From assembly GCF_020295405.1 (NCBI RefSeq), contig NZ_JADEYP010000002.1, forward strand, positions 1-64,000: a stretch of DNA of 64,000 nt. Direction: 5' to 3'. The stretch comes from Sphingobacterium bovistauri (GTDB lineage Bacteria > Bacteroidota > Bacteroidia > Sphingobacteriales > Sphingobacteriaceae). The notes under the pieces are model-generated. The model had not been told where the DNA came from. It saw only the letters and a program-made list of their open reading frames with translations, and did no database searches. Shown here piece after piece: positions 40,000 through 49,509 of this stretch (the stretch's first letter is position 1; each line of letters opens with the position of its first letter). The translations under genes and the position numbers were made by a program.

Positions 40000-42900
40000 A
40001 TGAATCAATTAAACGGACAATATATGTGGATAGTAAATAATGTATGTAGAGTTGTGACTTCGATATTAGTCATATGCTCAAGTATATCGTTAAAAGCTCA
40101 AAATGGTGATCAAATATTAGATGGTATTGGTGAGACGGGAATGGTTTCACGATATATCTTTAATGGAGATTTAAAAGATTGGTCTAGAAATAATTTACAT
40201 GGCAGTTACCAACAAGGTCTGCCAAAATTTGTGTCAGATACTAAGTTTAATAAAGTATTATCTTTTGACAATAAACATTCAGAATATCTATCAATACCCA
40301 AGGATGCATTATTAAATATAGAGTCTTTGAGTATTTCAACTTGGTTGTATTCAAAATCAAATACTACAACTCAAACTTATTTTGAATTTGCGAAAAATAA
40401 TAAATCTATACTAAAAGCTTCGCAGGATAAACAAAAGATTTTTATAGCTTTTGCAGGCACCACTATTCATGCGACTTCTCTTCCACTTAATAAATGGGCA
40501 CATTTGGTCGTGGTCTTGGATGCTCCTTCTAAGACAATAAGTTTGTATGTAGATAATAAACTTCTCGCTGAGGAAAAGAATATTCCCATTGATTTTTCGA
40601 AATTATTCGGTACACAATCTGTTGGTAGCAGTGAAATAGTAATTGGTAATTCTATACTAAAAAATCAAGAAAGTCTAAATGCACTGTTGCATGATTTCAG
40701 AATTTACCGTGTGCCTTTAACAAAAGGCCAAATTACTGGAGTATATAATACTATAGTAAAGGGAGTACGTCAGGATCAGGAGCGAATGGGGAAAGTGCAA
40801 GACAACCTTCCGGAGTTTCCTATTAGTCAAGCACAATTGTACAATACATATTTGAAGAGCGTTGCAGATTGCGAGGTAGAGACTCAACTAGGAGAGTTGC
40901 CAAGATTACCGAGCTATTTACAAGGGGAATATATGGACAACATGATTGGGCCTAAAGTTAGAGTGATTTGGCCTGCACCAATTGATAATGCTGAAGTATT
41001 GCAAGCAGGAAAATATACTATTACAGGTAAAATACCCGGTTCCAATATTCTTCCTAAAGCTGTTGTGACAGTAAAGGCAAATAGTAAATCTAACCCCCCT
41101 ACTATTAAATTAGCATCATTTTCGTTGGATCAAATTTCATTGACATGGGATTCAAATAATAAGCAGACAAAGTTTATAGAAAATAGAGATAAGTTTTTGG
41201 GTACACTAGTTAATACAGACCCTAATTCTTTCTTGTATATGTTTCGGAATGCTTTTGGTCAACAACAACCTGAAGGAGCTAAACCACTAGGGGTTTGGGA
41301 TAGTCAAGATACCAAATTACGTGGTCATGCTACAGGTCATTATTTGACTGCATTGGCACAAGCTTATGCAGGCACTTATAATGATAGTAAGATGCATGAT
41401 AAGTTTGCTCAAAAGATGCTATACATGGTTGATGTTTTATATGAATTGTCGCAACTTTCAGGAAAACCAAATAATAATAGTGAATTTGAAGCAAACCCAT
41501 TATCTGTTTCTGCGGCCAAGGGAAAAGATGGATTTGATTCAGACCTAAGTATAGAAGGTATTCGTACAGATTATTGGAACTGGGGAAAAGGCTTTATTAG
41601 TGCATATCCTCCAGATCAATTTATAATGTTGGAAAAAGGTGCTAAATATGGAGGTCAGAAAAATCAGGTATGGGCTCCATATTATACTCTCCATAAAATA
41701 TTGGCAGGACTTTTAGATATTTATTCTGTAAGTGGTAATAAAAAGGCTCTTGATTTAGCTGTAGGAATGACAGATTGGGTGCATGTACGTTTGAATGCCT
41801 TACCAAAAGAAACACTAATTAGTATGTGGAATACATATATAGCAGGTGAATTTGGAGGAATGAATGAAACATTAGCGCAACTTTCTGCAATAACAAAAGA
41901 TACTAAATATTTAAAAACAGCTCAACTTTTTGATAACATAGATTTGTTTTTTGGCAATGCAGAACATACGCATGGATTGGCAAAGAATGTTGACTCTTTT
42001 CGTGGATTACACTCTAATCAACATATTCCACAAATTGTCGGCAGTATTGAAATGTATCGTGTGTCCAATTTAGACGATTATTATAAAATCGCTGACAACT
42101 TTTGGTATAAAGCAGTAAATGATTATATGTATAGTATTGGAGGTGTTGCTGGAGCAAGAAATCCAGCCAATGCAGAGTGTTTTGCAAAAGAACCATCAAC
42201 AATATATGAAAATGGATTTTCTGCTGGAGGACAAAATGAAACGTGTGCAACTTATAATATGTTGAAATTGACATCAAATCTTTTTATGTTCGAGCAAAAG
42301 GCTGAATATATGGATTATTTTGAACGCGCTTTGTATAACCATATTTTAGCTTCAGTAGATGAGCATACTCCTGCTAATACTTATCATGTTCCATTAAGAC
42401 CTGGTTCAGTAAAGCAATTTGGAAATCCAAATATGACTGGATTCACTTGTTGTAATGGTACTGCAATTGAGAGCAACACCAAATTGCAGAATGCAATTTA
42501 TCACCGCAGTATAGACAATAAATCTTTGTATGTTAATCTTTATGTTCCATCAATATTGAATTGGAAGGAACGTAATGTTATAATCGAGCAAACAACTAAT
42601 TTTCCTAAGGAGGATCACACACGTTTAACGATAAAAGGTAAAGGCAATTTTAAAGTTAACGTACGTGTACCACACTGGGCAAAAAAGGGATTTAAGATAA
42701 AGATAAATGGTAAGCAGGAAACTGTAAATGCTCAACCGGGCACATATTTGTCATTACAAAGAAATTGGAAAAATGGAGATATCATAGATTTGCAAATGCC
42801 ATTTGACTTTCATTTAGATCCTGTGATGGATCAGCAAAATATTGCCAGTCTATTTTATGGACCAATATTGTTAGCTGCTCAAGAACCTGAGGCTAGAGTA

Positions 42901-43056
42901 GATTGGAGAAAGGTAGCTTTAGATGCCAAAGACTTAAGTAAATCTATACAAGGAGATCCGAAAACTTTAGAATTCCAAATCGATGGCGTACTTTTCAAGC
43001 CTTTTTATGATACTTATGGTAGGCATTCAGTCTATTTAGATGTTACTTTGAAATAA
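40000..43056 (+). CDS. LamG plus GH127-like beta-L-arabinofuranosidase
   Basis: A 1018-residue secreted protein. ATG at 40000 or 40024 is possible; the latter begins the hydrophobic signal (WIVNNVCRVVTSILVI). Residues about 45-250 form a LamG/concanavalin-like domain (SISTWLYSKS, KWAHLVVVLDAPSK, LHDFRIYRVPLT). A linker with a bacterial Ig-like stretch follows, then a GH127-type barrel from about residue 370 (LRGHATGHYLTALAQAYAG). The active-site set is kept: Glu747 and Cys749 in NETCATYNM and Cys817-Cys818 in FTCCNGTAIE. It is a separate transcription unit between the arabinose operon and the hydroxyproline genes, a logical place for an enzyme acting on hydroxyproline arabinosides. That substrate is inference. 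Confidence 0.85.
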   Translation: MNQLNGQYMWIVNNVCRVVTSILVICSSISLKAQNGDQILDGIGETGMVSRYIFNGDLKDWSRNNLHGSYQQGLPKFVSDTKFNKVLSFDNKHSEYLSIPKDALLNIESLSISTWLYSKSNTTTQTYFEFAKNNKSILKASQDKQKIFIAFAGTTIHATSLPLNKWAHLVVVLDAPSKTISLYVDNKLLAEEKNIPIDFSKLFGTQSVGSSEIVIGNSILKNQESLNALLHDFRIYRVPLTKGQITGVYNTIVKGVRQDQERMGKVQDNLPEFPISQAQLYNTYLKSVADCEVETQLGELPRLPSYLQGEYMDNMIGPKVRVIWPAPIDNAEVLQAGKYTITGKIPGSNILPKAVVTVKANSKSNPPTIKLASFSLDQISLTWDSNNKQTKFIENRDKFLGTLVNTDPNSFLYMFRNAFGQQQPEGAKPLGVWDSQDTKLRGHATGHYLTALAQAYAGTYNDSKMHDKFAQKMLYMVDVLYELSQLSGKPNNNSEFEANPLSVSAAKGKDGFDSDLSIEGIRTDYWNWGKGFISAYPPDQFIMLEKGAKYGGQKNQVWAPYYTLHKILAGLLDIYSVSGNKKALDLAVGMTDWVHVRLNALPKETLISMWNTYIAGEFGGMNETLAQLSAITKDTKYLKTAQLFDNIDLFFGNAEHTHGLAKNVDSFRGLHSNQHIPQIVGSIEMYRVSNLDDYYKIADNFWYKAVNDYMYSIGGVAGARNPANAECFAKEPSTIYENGFSAGGQNETCATYNMLKLTSNLFMFEQKAEYMDYFERALYNHILASVDEHTPANTYHVPLRPGSVKQFGNPNMTGFTCCNGTAIESNTKLQNAIYHRSIDNKSLYVNLYVPSILNWKERNVIIEQTTNFPKEDHTRLTIKGKGNFKVNVRVPHWAKKGFKIKINGKQETVNAQPGTYLSLQRNWKNGDIIDLQMPFDFHLDPVMDQQNIASLFYGPILLAAQEPEARVDWRKVALDAKDLSKSIQGDPKTLEFQIDGVLFKPFYDTYGRHSVYLDVTLK

Positions 43057-43145
43057 TTTATATAAATAATGAAGTTGTATAAAAAAGTAATATTAGTCTA
43101 ATGACTGCAAATTTTATTTTAAAAATTCATTTGTTTAAACCTAAA

Positions 43146-43175
43146 GGAGCCAAATTCTCTATAAAATTTGGCTCC
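43146..43175. terminator. Bidirectional hairpin between convergent genes
   Basis: Perfect 11-bp arms GGAGCCAAATT (43146-43156) and AATTTGGCTCC (43165-43175) with an 8-nt loop. It lies between the end of the GH127-like gene and the end of the M24 peptidase gene, which converge here, so it can serve both strands. U-tracts are weak on both sides. Confidence 0.65.
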
Positions 43176-43260
43176 TTGATGTTAATAAGATCCTTGATTA
43201 CTAAATTAAATTCTGATTCCTTAATTAAAACTAATAGAGATACAAGCTCTTAATATCTAA

Positions 43261-44658
43261 TTATAATATCTGTGATGATCTCAATTCTTCAATTTCATCA
43301 ATCGATTTTATTAGTTCTGGTCCTAAAGTTCGATAACCATCAGCGGTAATAACGTAATTGTCTTCAATACGTATGCCTCCAAAATTTTTGTAATCAAGTA
43401 GTTTGTCGTAATTAATAAACTCAGACAACTTTCTTTCTGCTGCCCACAGATCAATTAAAGTGGGAATGAAATATATTCCTGGCTCCACTGTAAGAACATT
43501 ACCTACTTCAAGTTTTTTTGCTAACCGCAAAGATTTCCACCCAAATGTTTGGGTGTCTTTTGGCTCAATTGATGTATAACCAACATATTGCTCACCCAAA
43601 TCTTCCATGTCGTGTACATCCAAGCCCATCATATGTCCAGTACCACATTGAAAGAATAAGGTAAATGCATCAGCTTGTACTGCATCTTCTATATTAGCTT
43701 TGACTATACCGATGTCTTTTAAACCTTCCATTAAGGTCGTTACTGCACGTAAGTGTACATCACGAAATTTTATTTGTGGAGACAGTACTCCGCTAGCAGT
43801 ATTAATAGCTTGATGTACGATGTTGTAAATGTCGCGCTGAATGGGTGTGAATTTTTCAGAAACAGGAAAAGTTCGTGTTAAATCAGCAGCATAACCTAGT
43901 TCTGTTTCACATCCAGAATCGTTCAGAATCATATCACCTAGCGATATCCTATGATGACTATGTAAATTGTGTAATATTTCACCATGCTTGGTGACTATAG
44001 GAGGATAAGCAAATTTACAACCTTGGTTTTCTGCAAAATGACGCATCTGATTGATAATCTCATATTCCCTAATTCCAGGCTTGGTAATGGTCATAGCCAT
44101 TTTATGAATCTCTACAGTGGTAGTCAATGCTTTTTCAATCTCTTGAACTTCCTGATGCTCCTTTACAGAACGTTGTTGTACAACGGCTTGTATAAAAGAA
44201 GCTGAAGGTTGTAATGCATAGATGTGTTGTTGAGTTAAATCTGCTATTAAAATATGATTATATGCTTGGTAAGGTGGCAAATAATGAATAGTTCGATTTT
44301 GTTGGATTACTTTTTGGAAGTAAGGTTTTAATTCCTTGTATGGCAGTGTTTTGTAAACTCCTGATTTATTAGCTTTTTCTTTTAATGTTTCTATTTTTCC
44401 GGTCCATATAATATCATCTATACTTGCCTCATCACCAAATATTATAGTTTCATTACTATCTAAATCAATTACCGCAGAAATTCCAGCTGCATTTATCCCA
44501 AAGTAATATAAAAATGTACTATCCTGTCTAAATGGATAGGTATTATGTTCAAAATTTATAGGATTCTCTTTATTTGTTAAAAATAAGAGAATCCCATTAC
44601 TGTTGATATTGTGTGATAATTGTTGTCTGCGATTGGTATATGTATCAGTAGAAAACAT
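43261..44658 (-). CDS. M24 Xaa-Pro aminopeptidase/prolidase
   Basis: A cytoplasmic 465-residue dinuclear metallopeptidase (no signal peptide) that hydrolyses bonds before proline or hydroxyproline. The N-terminal creatinase-like domain (1-170) precedes the pita-bread catalytic domain. Metal ligands are visible as Asp in LNDSGCE, Asp in GYAADLTRTFP, His in GTGHMMGLDVHD, Glu in TVEPGIYF and Glu in RIEDNYVIT. It resembles PepP/PepQ. It is 3 bp downstream of the DUF5695-like gene and adjacent to the hydroxyproline operon, which suggests it cleaves imported Xaa-Hyp or Xaa-Pro peptides. Confidence 0.9.
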   Translation of the reverse strand: MFSTDTYTNRRQQLSHNINSNGILLFLTNKENPINFEHNTYPFRQDSTFLYYFGINAAGISAVIDLDSNETIIFGDEASIDDIIWTGKIETLKEKANKSGVYKTLPYKELKPYFQKVIQQNRTIHYLPPYQAYNHILIADLTQQHIYALQPSASFIQAVVQQRSVKEHQEVQEIEKALTTTVEIHKMAMTITKPGIREYEIINQMRHFAENQGCKFAYPPIVTKHGEILHNLHSHHRISLGDMILNDSGCETELGYAADLTRTFPVSEKFTPIQRDIYNIVHQAINTASGVLSPQIKFRDVHLRAVTTLMEGLKDIGIVKANIEDAVQADAFTLFFQCGTGHMMGLDVHDMEDLGEQYVGYTSIEPKDTQTFGWKSLRLAKKLEVGNVLTVEPGIYFIPTLIDLWAAERKLSEFINYDKLLDYKNFGGIRIEDNYVITADGYRTLGPELIKSIDEIEELRSSQIL

Positions 44659-44661
44659 TGT

Positions 44662-47382
44662 TTATATCTTTTTTAAAATTAATGAAGTTGTACCTTTTGG
44701 TAGTGTATATTTACCATTTGAGTTTTTCTCAAAACCATGAAGTTTATATCCACTTTCTTCATTCAAAGATAAAATAATGTGTTCTATTTCTATATTGTTA
44801 ACCTTACTGTTGAAAGTCAGGATGACATCTTTAGTTTTTAAGTCATAGCGTAAATTGTTTATTTCACCTATGTCCGTTGTTAGCCATAAATTCTCTTCTG
44901 CTAAAAAGATCCTCGCTTTAGACGCAGTAGTTATTTCTACATCTATATTATTTGAGTTCTGTGAAAGATTTCCAGAAAATGCGATCCACTTAAATTCAGG
45001 ATGTTTAACAATATAAGTTCCAGAGTTTACAGCATAGCCATAAAATCCACTACCGTAATCACCCGATATACCGTCATTAGCTAAAGTAGATGGATAGGAG
45101 TGAAACGCTGCAGGACCAAAGCCATCTTCCGTAACATTGGCTAAAGCTCCCATCATACCAGCATGTCCTACACGCAGTAAGTAGAAATCACTAGGATTGT
45201 TACGATATTCATTGAGAACTGGAATGGAATTTAATGCAGATCCATAATGGTGTAATTGTCGTTCGATACGAGATAATTTTCCCCCATATACAAAATCCCA
45301 ATAGCGACGTGCGCTACCATTGTAGCCCCAATGTGGTAACGTAGGCATATATGCTAAGATTGCATTTAATGTAACTGAAGCTTTATCATCAAAACCAAAA
45401 TACTTAGACCACATATATACTTCTTCTTGACCCGTAGAATCCCATGGCATCTCACTGCCAAAAGGATAATTTAAAGTACGCCAATGTTCAGCACGTTTAC
45501 GCATTTTAGCTTCTAATAGATTTGCTTCAGTCAATAATCCTTCCCGTTTTAAATCTTCTAAAATAAATAAAAACACGCTTCCTTCCATTTGACCAAACTG
45601 CGCATAATAGGGAGCTTTCTCTACCATTGCCATTGTTGTGTGGTATGCGCGTTTTAGGTACGTAGACCAATCTTCTTCAGGAACAAGATTAGTGTAATTT
45701 TTACTCAACTTATAAAGCACCCAATGCGCAGCAGCAACATGTGGATAATTATATGAACGACCGATATTATTTGCTTCCTTTTTAGGCCAAGCAGACCATG
45801 TCTTGTAATTTATATCTTTACTATATGTACCAACTGGCATTGAATCTGGCTCATAATAGAAGAGACTTTTAACAACTCCATACTTATTTTTTCCTTCTTT
45901 ATGTTGAATTCGACCATATAAGGTTTCATTAGCAAATCTTTTGAGTTTATTCACCTCATTAACATCCGGAAGTAATAGTTGTTTCATGATAGCCGCTAGC
46001 CAACTAGCTGCTCCTGCTTCATCACTAAGACCAGCATACCAAGCTCGTTTTTCTTGAGTAATATGTGTTTTGGTTTCATAATCGTAAGATATAACAGATG
46101 GTGATCTTCCAAATAAATCACTTGGGTTTTCATACCACTGCTTTGTTGTTAAAAAGTTCCCTAAATCATTTACAACATCTTTTTCGGCTTTTATTATTTT
46201 ATAGTGAACTGTTTGTAAGCTTCCGTCCTGGTAGTTTATTTCTAAACGAGCCTTTCCCCATTTATTTCCTATTATTTGATAAGTTACCCATTTATTAGGT
46301 GTATCCTTTTCTTTAGTAATTGATAAAGCTTGGTTAGGATAAACTTGAATGGATTTTATTTTTTTTGAGGATTTAATAAATAACTTAGCCGTATTATCAA
46401 GTGGTAATACATATCCTGGAGCTCCCACAACCACAGGTTTTTGTTGGCGAATTAGTTCATTTTCAATTTCTTTTATGCTTGGAGCTAGTACAAGACGTAC
46501 AGCAAAAGATTTTTTTTCTCCTGGTTTTAAAAATGATGAAGTAGGCGTATTCCATTGTTCTACACCCTTCCAATCAGTTTCTGCTAGAGCTTTACTATGA
46601 ATTAGCCATTCGTGAAATCCTTCGAAAGTAATACTTCTTGGAGTTGGATCTGAATTTAAAGGGTTATAGGCTTCAAATCCTGCATTTTCATAAGGCAATA
46701 CCAATAGGCTTGGGCCATTACCATGTAACCTGTTGACTTGTAAATAACCCGCATCTTTTCCAATATATGGATCAAAAAATACATTATCCATATGTGCGGT
46801 GTCTAAATTTTTCCAGTCTAGATTATTGTTAAAAATCATAGGAATTCCTAATCCACCTATTTCATACTTTTGATTTGATGTATTAATTATTTCAAATTTT
46901 AATACTAAATCTCCATTTATATTTTGCCAATATCGATTTACTTGAACAGGAATTTCTCCTAAGGAAGCTGAAATATCTGAAGCAGCTAGCGTTTGTTTAT
47001 TCTCAGTATGTATGGGTTTAACATCAATTCTTTTGGTAGATGATGAAAAACTTTTCCAAACAGTAGTTCCTTCTGCTTTTATAGTAATGTTGATGTCACC
47101 AAAATGATAAAATTTATTCCTATCCCTTTTGTTTAGGAGTTCGTCAGGAGTATAATCAAAATTGTTCTCTGATTTCAATTTCAAACTTGATGCAGTCTGT
47201 GAAGAATTCAATATTGAAATATTAAAGTTTTTTAGATTAAAATCTTGTGATCCTTTATTAATTCCTAAAGTAGCTGGTTGTTTCTTAATTTCTTCCCAAA
47301 AAGGATTTTGACTAAAACTTTTGCTGGGTAGTCCCAATGCAAATAAGCAAATAACAAGACATGAAATGGATATACTTTTCAT
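44662..47382 (-). CDS. DUF5695-like secreted protein, possible glycoside hydrolase
   Basis: A 906-residue secreted protein (signal MKSISISCLVICLFALGLP). The N-terminal half looks like a beta-sandwich domain (GSQDFNLKNFNISILNSSQT near residue 43, FYHFGDINITIKAEGT near 92), a feature I associate with DUF5695. From about 440 a helical-repeat region rich in Trp, Tyr and acidic residues follows (AWYAGLSDEAGAASWLAAI, FGQMEGSVFLFILEDL, GQEEVYMWSKYFGF), and a C-terminal beta region. That layout resembles (alpha/alpha)6-barrel glycosidases and lyases, but I cannot name a reaction or catalytic residues. Co-transcribed with the M24 peptidase and divergent from the AraC regulator. Confidence 0.6.
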   Translation of the reverse strand: MKSISISCLVICLFALGLPSKSFSQNPFWEEIKKQPATLGINKGSQDFNLKNFNISILNSSQTASSLKLKSENNFDYTPDELLNKRDRNKFYHFGDINITIKAEGTTVWKSFSSSTKRIDVKPIHTENKQTLAASDISASLGEIPVQVNRYWQNINGDLVLKFEIINTSNQKYEIGGLGIPMIFNNNLDWKNLDTAHMDNVFFDPYIGKDAGYLQVNRLHGNGPSLLVLPYENAGFEAYNPLNSDPTPRSITFEGFHEWLIHSKALAETDWKGVEQWNTPTSSFLKPGEKKSFAVRLVLAPSIKEIENELIRQQKPVVVGAPGYVLPLDNTAKLFIKSSKKIKSIQVYPNQALSITKEKDTPNKWVTYQIIGNKWGKARLEINYQDGSLQTVHYKIIKAEKDVVNDLGNFLTTKQWYENPSDLFGRSPSVISYDYETKTHITQEKRAWYAGLSDEAGAASWLAAIMKQLLLPDVNEVNKLKRFANETLYGRIQHKEGKNKYGVVKSLFYYEPDSMPVGTYSKDINYKTWSAWPKKEANNIGRSYNYPHVAAAHWVLYKLSKNYTNLVPEEDWSTYLKRAYHTTMAMVEKAPYYAQFGQMEGSVFLFILEDLKREGLLTEANLLEAKMRKRAEHWRTLNYPFGSEMPWDSTGQEEVYMWSKYFGFDDKASVTLNAILAYMPTLPHWGYNGSARRYWDFVYGGKLSRIERQLHHYGSALNSIPVLNEYRNNPSDFYLLRVGHAGMMGALANVTEDGFGPAAFHSYPSTLANDGISGDYGSGFYGYAVNSGTYIVKHPEFKWIAFSGNLSQNSNNIDVEITTASKARIFLAEENLWLTTDIGEINNLRYDLKTKDVILTFNSKVNNIEIEHIILSLNEESGYKLHGFEKNSNGKYTLPKGTTSLILKKI

Positions 47383-47442
47383 AAATTTTAGTTTAGAAAT
47401 GACTTAATTATATAATTGAATTTGTAGAACTCAAGATGAGTG

Positions 47443-47476
47443 CAAATTTATGGTTACGTTATACACGAGACACAAA
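47443..47476 (-). promoter_or_regulatory. Promoter of the DUF5695-M24 operon
   Basis: On the minus strand TTTG (47476-47473) is followed after 22 bp by TAAATTTG (47450-47443), a perfect TAnnTTTG -7 box. The spacing is one base longer than the usual 19-21. The start codon lies about 60 bp downstream. Confidence 0.6.
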
Positions 47477-47570
47477 GATGTCAGAATAATCGATTTTTTA
47501 GTTACTGAATATTATCCCATTCTACTTTATTTTTATCCTGTTGCATTTTTTTATTGTTTTTATCTATCAA

Positions 47571-47611
47571 GTTTAGTTAAATTTAGAGTAAAGTCTAACC
47601 AAATTCTAAAC
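47571..47611. promoter_or_regulatory. Inverted repeat ahead of the AraC-family gene
   Basis: GTTTAG (47571-47576) and CTAAAC (47606-47611) form the ends of a partial inverted repeat that stops 1 bp before the start codon. TTTAG is repeated inside it. It might be a binding site for autoregulation; evidence is weak. Confidence 0.3.
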
Positions 47612-47612
47612 T

Positions 47613-48476
47613 ATGAAAGCGCTACATTATAACTTGAACATTCCTAATGATCGAACCATAGTTGTTCAAGACGAAGTCCTAGATTCATTTTATCCACATT
47701 TTCATAAGCATCCAGAATATCAGCTGGTTTGGATTGCTGAAGGTGATGGTAAACTTATTGTTGATAATAATTTACATGACTTTGAGCGAGGTGAGGTTTT
47801 TTTAATAGGAGCTAATCAACCGCATGTTTTTAAAGGTGATAAGCTACCATTGCATGTACGGACAGTTTCGGTGTTTTTTAATCTTAAAGGTACTTTAGAA
47901 TACATATTTGGTCTTCCTGAATTAAAAACTTTGAAAACTTTTTTAACAAATTTTAGTAATGGTTTTCGTGTTCCTAAGGAGTATATAAAAGATGTATCTT
48001 CTCGAATAGTAATATTAAAAAATTCAGATGGTGCTGATAGACTAATTAATTTTATATATCTGCTCAAATTACTGAATGTGATTTCAAAAGATGTATCACC
48101 TTTGTCTGGTGCAATAATCAAGGAGATTAATGATGTAGCATCCATTCGTATCATCGGATTGTGTAATTATATTAAACAACATTTTCGTGAAGATTTGCAT
48201 TTAAATACTATAGCAGAAAAGGCAAATCTTACTCCACAAGCTTTTTGTAGGTATTTTAAAAAATGTACAGGTAAAACCTTTGTCTGTTATCTCAATGAAT
48301 TACGTGTTAGCGAGGCTTGTCGATTGTTAATAAATGAGCGTTATGATTGTATTTCAATGATTGCATATAATAGTGGATTTAACAGTATTACTAATTTTAA
48401 TAGGGTGTTTAGGGCAAGTACGGGGTTATCACCAAAAGAGTTTGTACATCGTTATGAAACATCTATAAATCAATAA
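47613..48476 (+). CDS. AraC-family transcriptional regulator
   Basis: A 287-residue regulator. Residues 1-100 form a cupin-type sensing domain (HFHKHPEYQLVWIAEGDGKL, FERGEVFLIGANQPH), and residues about 185-284 form the double helix-turn-helix (LNTIAEKANLTPQAFCRYFKK, then ISMIAYNSGFNSITNFNRVF with the STGLSPKEF ending). It lies between the divergent DUF5695-M24 pair and the hydroxyproline operon, so it probably controls both, with hydroxyproline or a derivative as likely effector. That is inferred from position. AraC-family activators next to hydroxyproline genes are known in proteobacteria. Confidence 0.88.
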   Translation: MKALHYNLNIPNDRTIVVQDEVLDSFYPHFHKHPEYQLVWIAEGDGKLIVDNNLHDFERGEVFLIGANQPHVFKGDKLPLHVRTVSVFFNLKGTLEYIFGLPELKTLKTFLTNFSNGFRVPKEYIKDVSSRIVILKNSDGADRLINFIYLLKLLNVISKDVSPLSGAIIKEINDVASIRIIGLCNYIKQHFREDLHLNTIAEKANLTPQAFCRYFKKCTGKTFVCYLNELRVSEACRLLINERYDCISMIAYNSGFNSITNFNRVFRASTGLSPKEFVHRYETSINQ

Positions 48477-48548
48477 ACAAATATGTAAGAAGTTAATTAT
48501 TGGTTATTATATGTCAATTGGTGGTTAGGGTTTGCTTATTTGATTAAA

Positions 48549-48556
48549 TACTTTTG
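48549..48556 (+). promoter_or_regulatory. Candidate -7 element of the hydroxyproline operon
   Basis: TACTTTTG is a perfect TAnnTTTG box 29 bp before the start of the deaminase gene. A TTTG at 48531-48534 is only 14 bp away, shorter than the optimal spacing, which would fit a promoter that needs an activator. Confidence 0.45.
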
Positions 48557-48585
48557 AAAGTAGGTCTTTAATATAAATTATAAAT

Positions 48586-49509
48586 ATGGCAAACTTAAAT
48601 TGGGAAGGTATTTATCCTGCAGTTTTAACCCCATTCGATAAACATGATGATATTGACTTCTCCATGTTTGAAAAAAATACTGAAGCTCAAATTGATGCGG
48701 GGGTACATGGTATTATTTTAGCTGGATCTTTAGGAGAAGCAAGTGCATTGACTTCGAATGAGAAATTTTTATTGCTAGAAAAAGCGATTGAAATTGTTAG
48801 GGGGAGAGTCCCTATTATCCTTAATCTTACAGAAAATACAACGAAAGATGCTGTCGAATTTGCGCAACGTGCGGAGAAAATTGGTGCCAATGGCCTGATG
48901 GTTTTACCTCCAATGCGTTATAAAGCTGATGATCGAGAAGTAGTCGCTTATTTCAAAGCAATTGCACAAAGTACTTCCTTGCCTATTTTGGTATATAACA
49001 ATCCTGTAGACTATGCGACTTATATTTCATTAGATATGTTGGAAGAATTATTACAAGAGCCAACAATTCAAGCCGTGAAGGAGTCTACGCGTGATTTGGC
49101 AAACGTGACTAGATTGAAGAACAGATTTGGAGATCGGTTAAAGGTTTTAGGGGGGGTAGATACAATCTGTTTAGAATCATTAATGGTAGGAGCAGATGGA
49201 TTGGTGGCTGGGCTTGTTGACGCATTTCCAAATGAAACAATGGCATTGTATAATTTGGTTAAGGCAGGAGAATATAGCAAAGCTGTAGAATTATACCGTT
49301 GGTTTATGCCATTGCTAGAATTGGATATTCATCCAAAATTAATTCAATATATAAAATTAGCAGCTACTTACGAAGGAATTTGCACGCCTTATACACGTGC
49401 TCCTCGATTACCTTTAATTGGTGAAGAGAAAGTAAGAATTGAAAAAATTATTGGAGATGCTATTGCAGTCAGACCTCATTTAACGGCATTAAATTATGCT
49501 ACAAACTAA
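48586..49509 (+). CDS. 1-pyrroline-4-hydroxy-2-carboxylate deaminase (DapA superfamily)
   Basis: It deaminates and dehydrates 1-pyrroline-4-hydroxy-2-carboxylate to 2-oxoglutarate semialdehyde in hydroxyproline breakdown. A 307-residue TIM barrel of the dihydrodipicolinate synthase/N-acetylneuraminate lyase superfamily. The Schiff-base Lys165 is in AVKESTRD, the Tyr137 in LVYNNPVDY, and the substrate loop is GSLGEASALT near residue 47. The superfamily alone would allow other lyases, but the next genes encode the dehydrogenase, epimerase and oxidase of the same pathway. It overlaps the next gene by 14 bp. Confidence 0.88.
   Translation: MANLNWEGIYPAVLTPFDKHDDIDFSMFEKNTEAQIDAGVHGIILAGSLGEASALTSNEKFLLLEKAIEIVRGRVPIILNLTENTTKDAVEFAQRAEKIGANGLMVLPPMRYKADDREVVAYFKAIAQSTSLPILVYNNPVDYATYISLDMLEELLQEPTIQAVKESTRDLANVTRLKNRFGDRLKVLGGVDTICLESLMVGADGLVAGLVDAFPNETMALYNLVKAGEYSKAVELYRWFMPLLELDIHPKLIQYIKLAATYEGICTPYTRAPRLPLIGEEKVRIEKIIGDAIAVRPHLTALNYATN

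Noticed and set aside
47450-47632. 60-codon frame between the DUF5695-like and AraC genes
   Set aside because: It overlaps the AraC start codon and a minus-strand promoter and encodes a Tyr/Phe-rich sequence with no family features.
48586-49509. Calling the DapA-superfamily gene dihydrodipicolinate synthase
   Set aside because: All neighbours belong to hydroxyproline breakdown, and lysine-pathway genes are absent.
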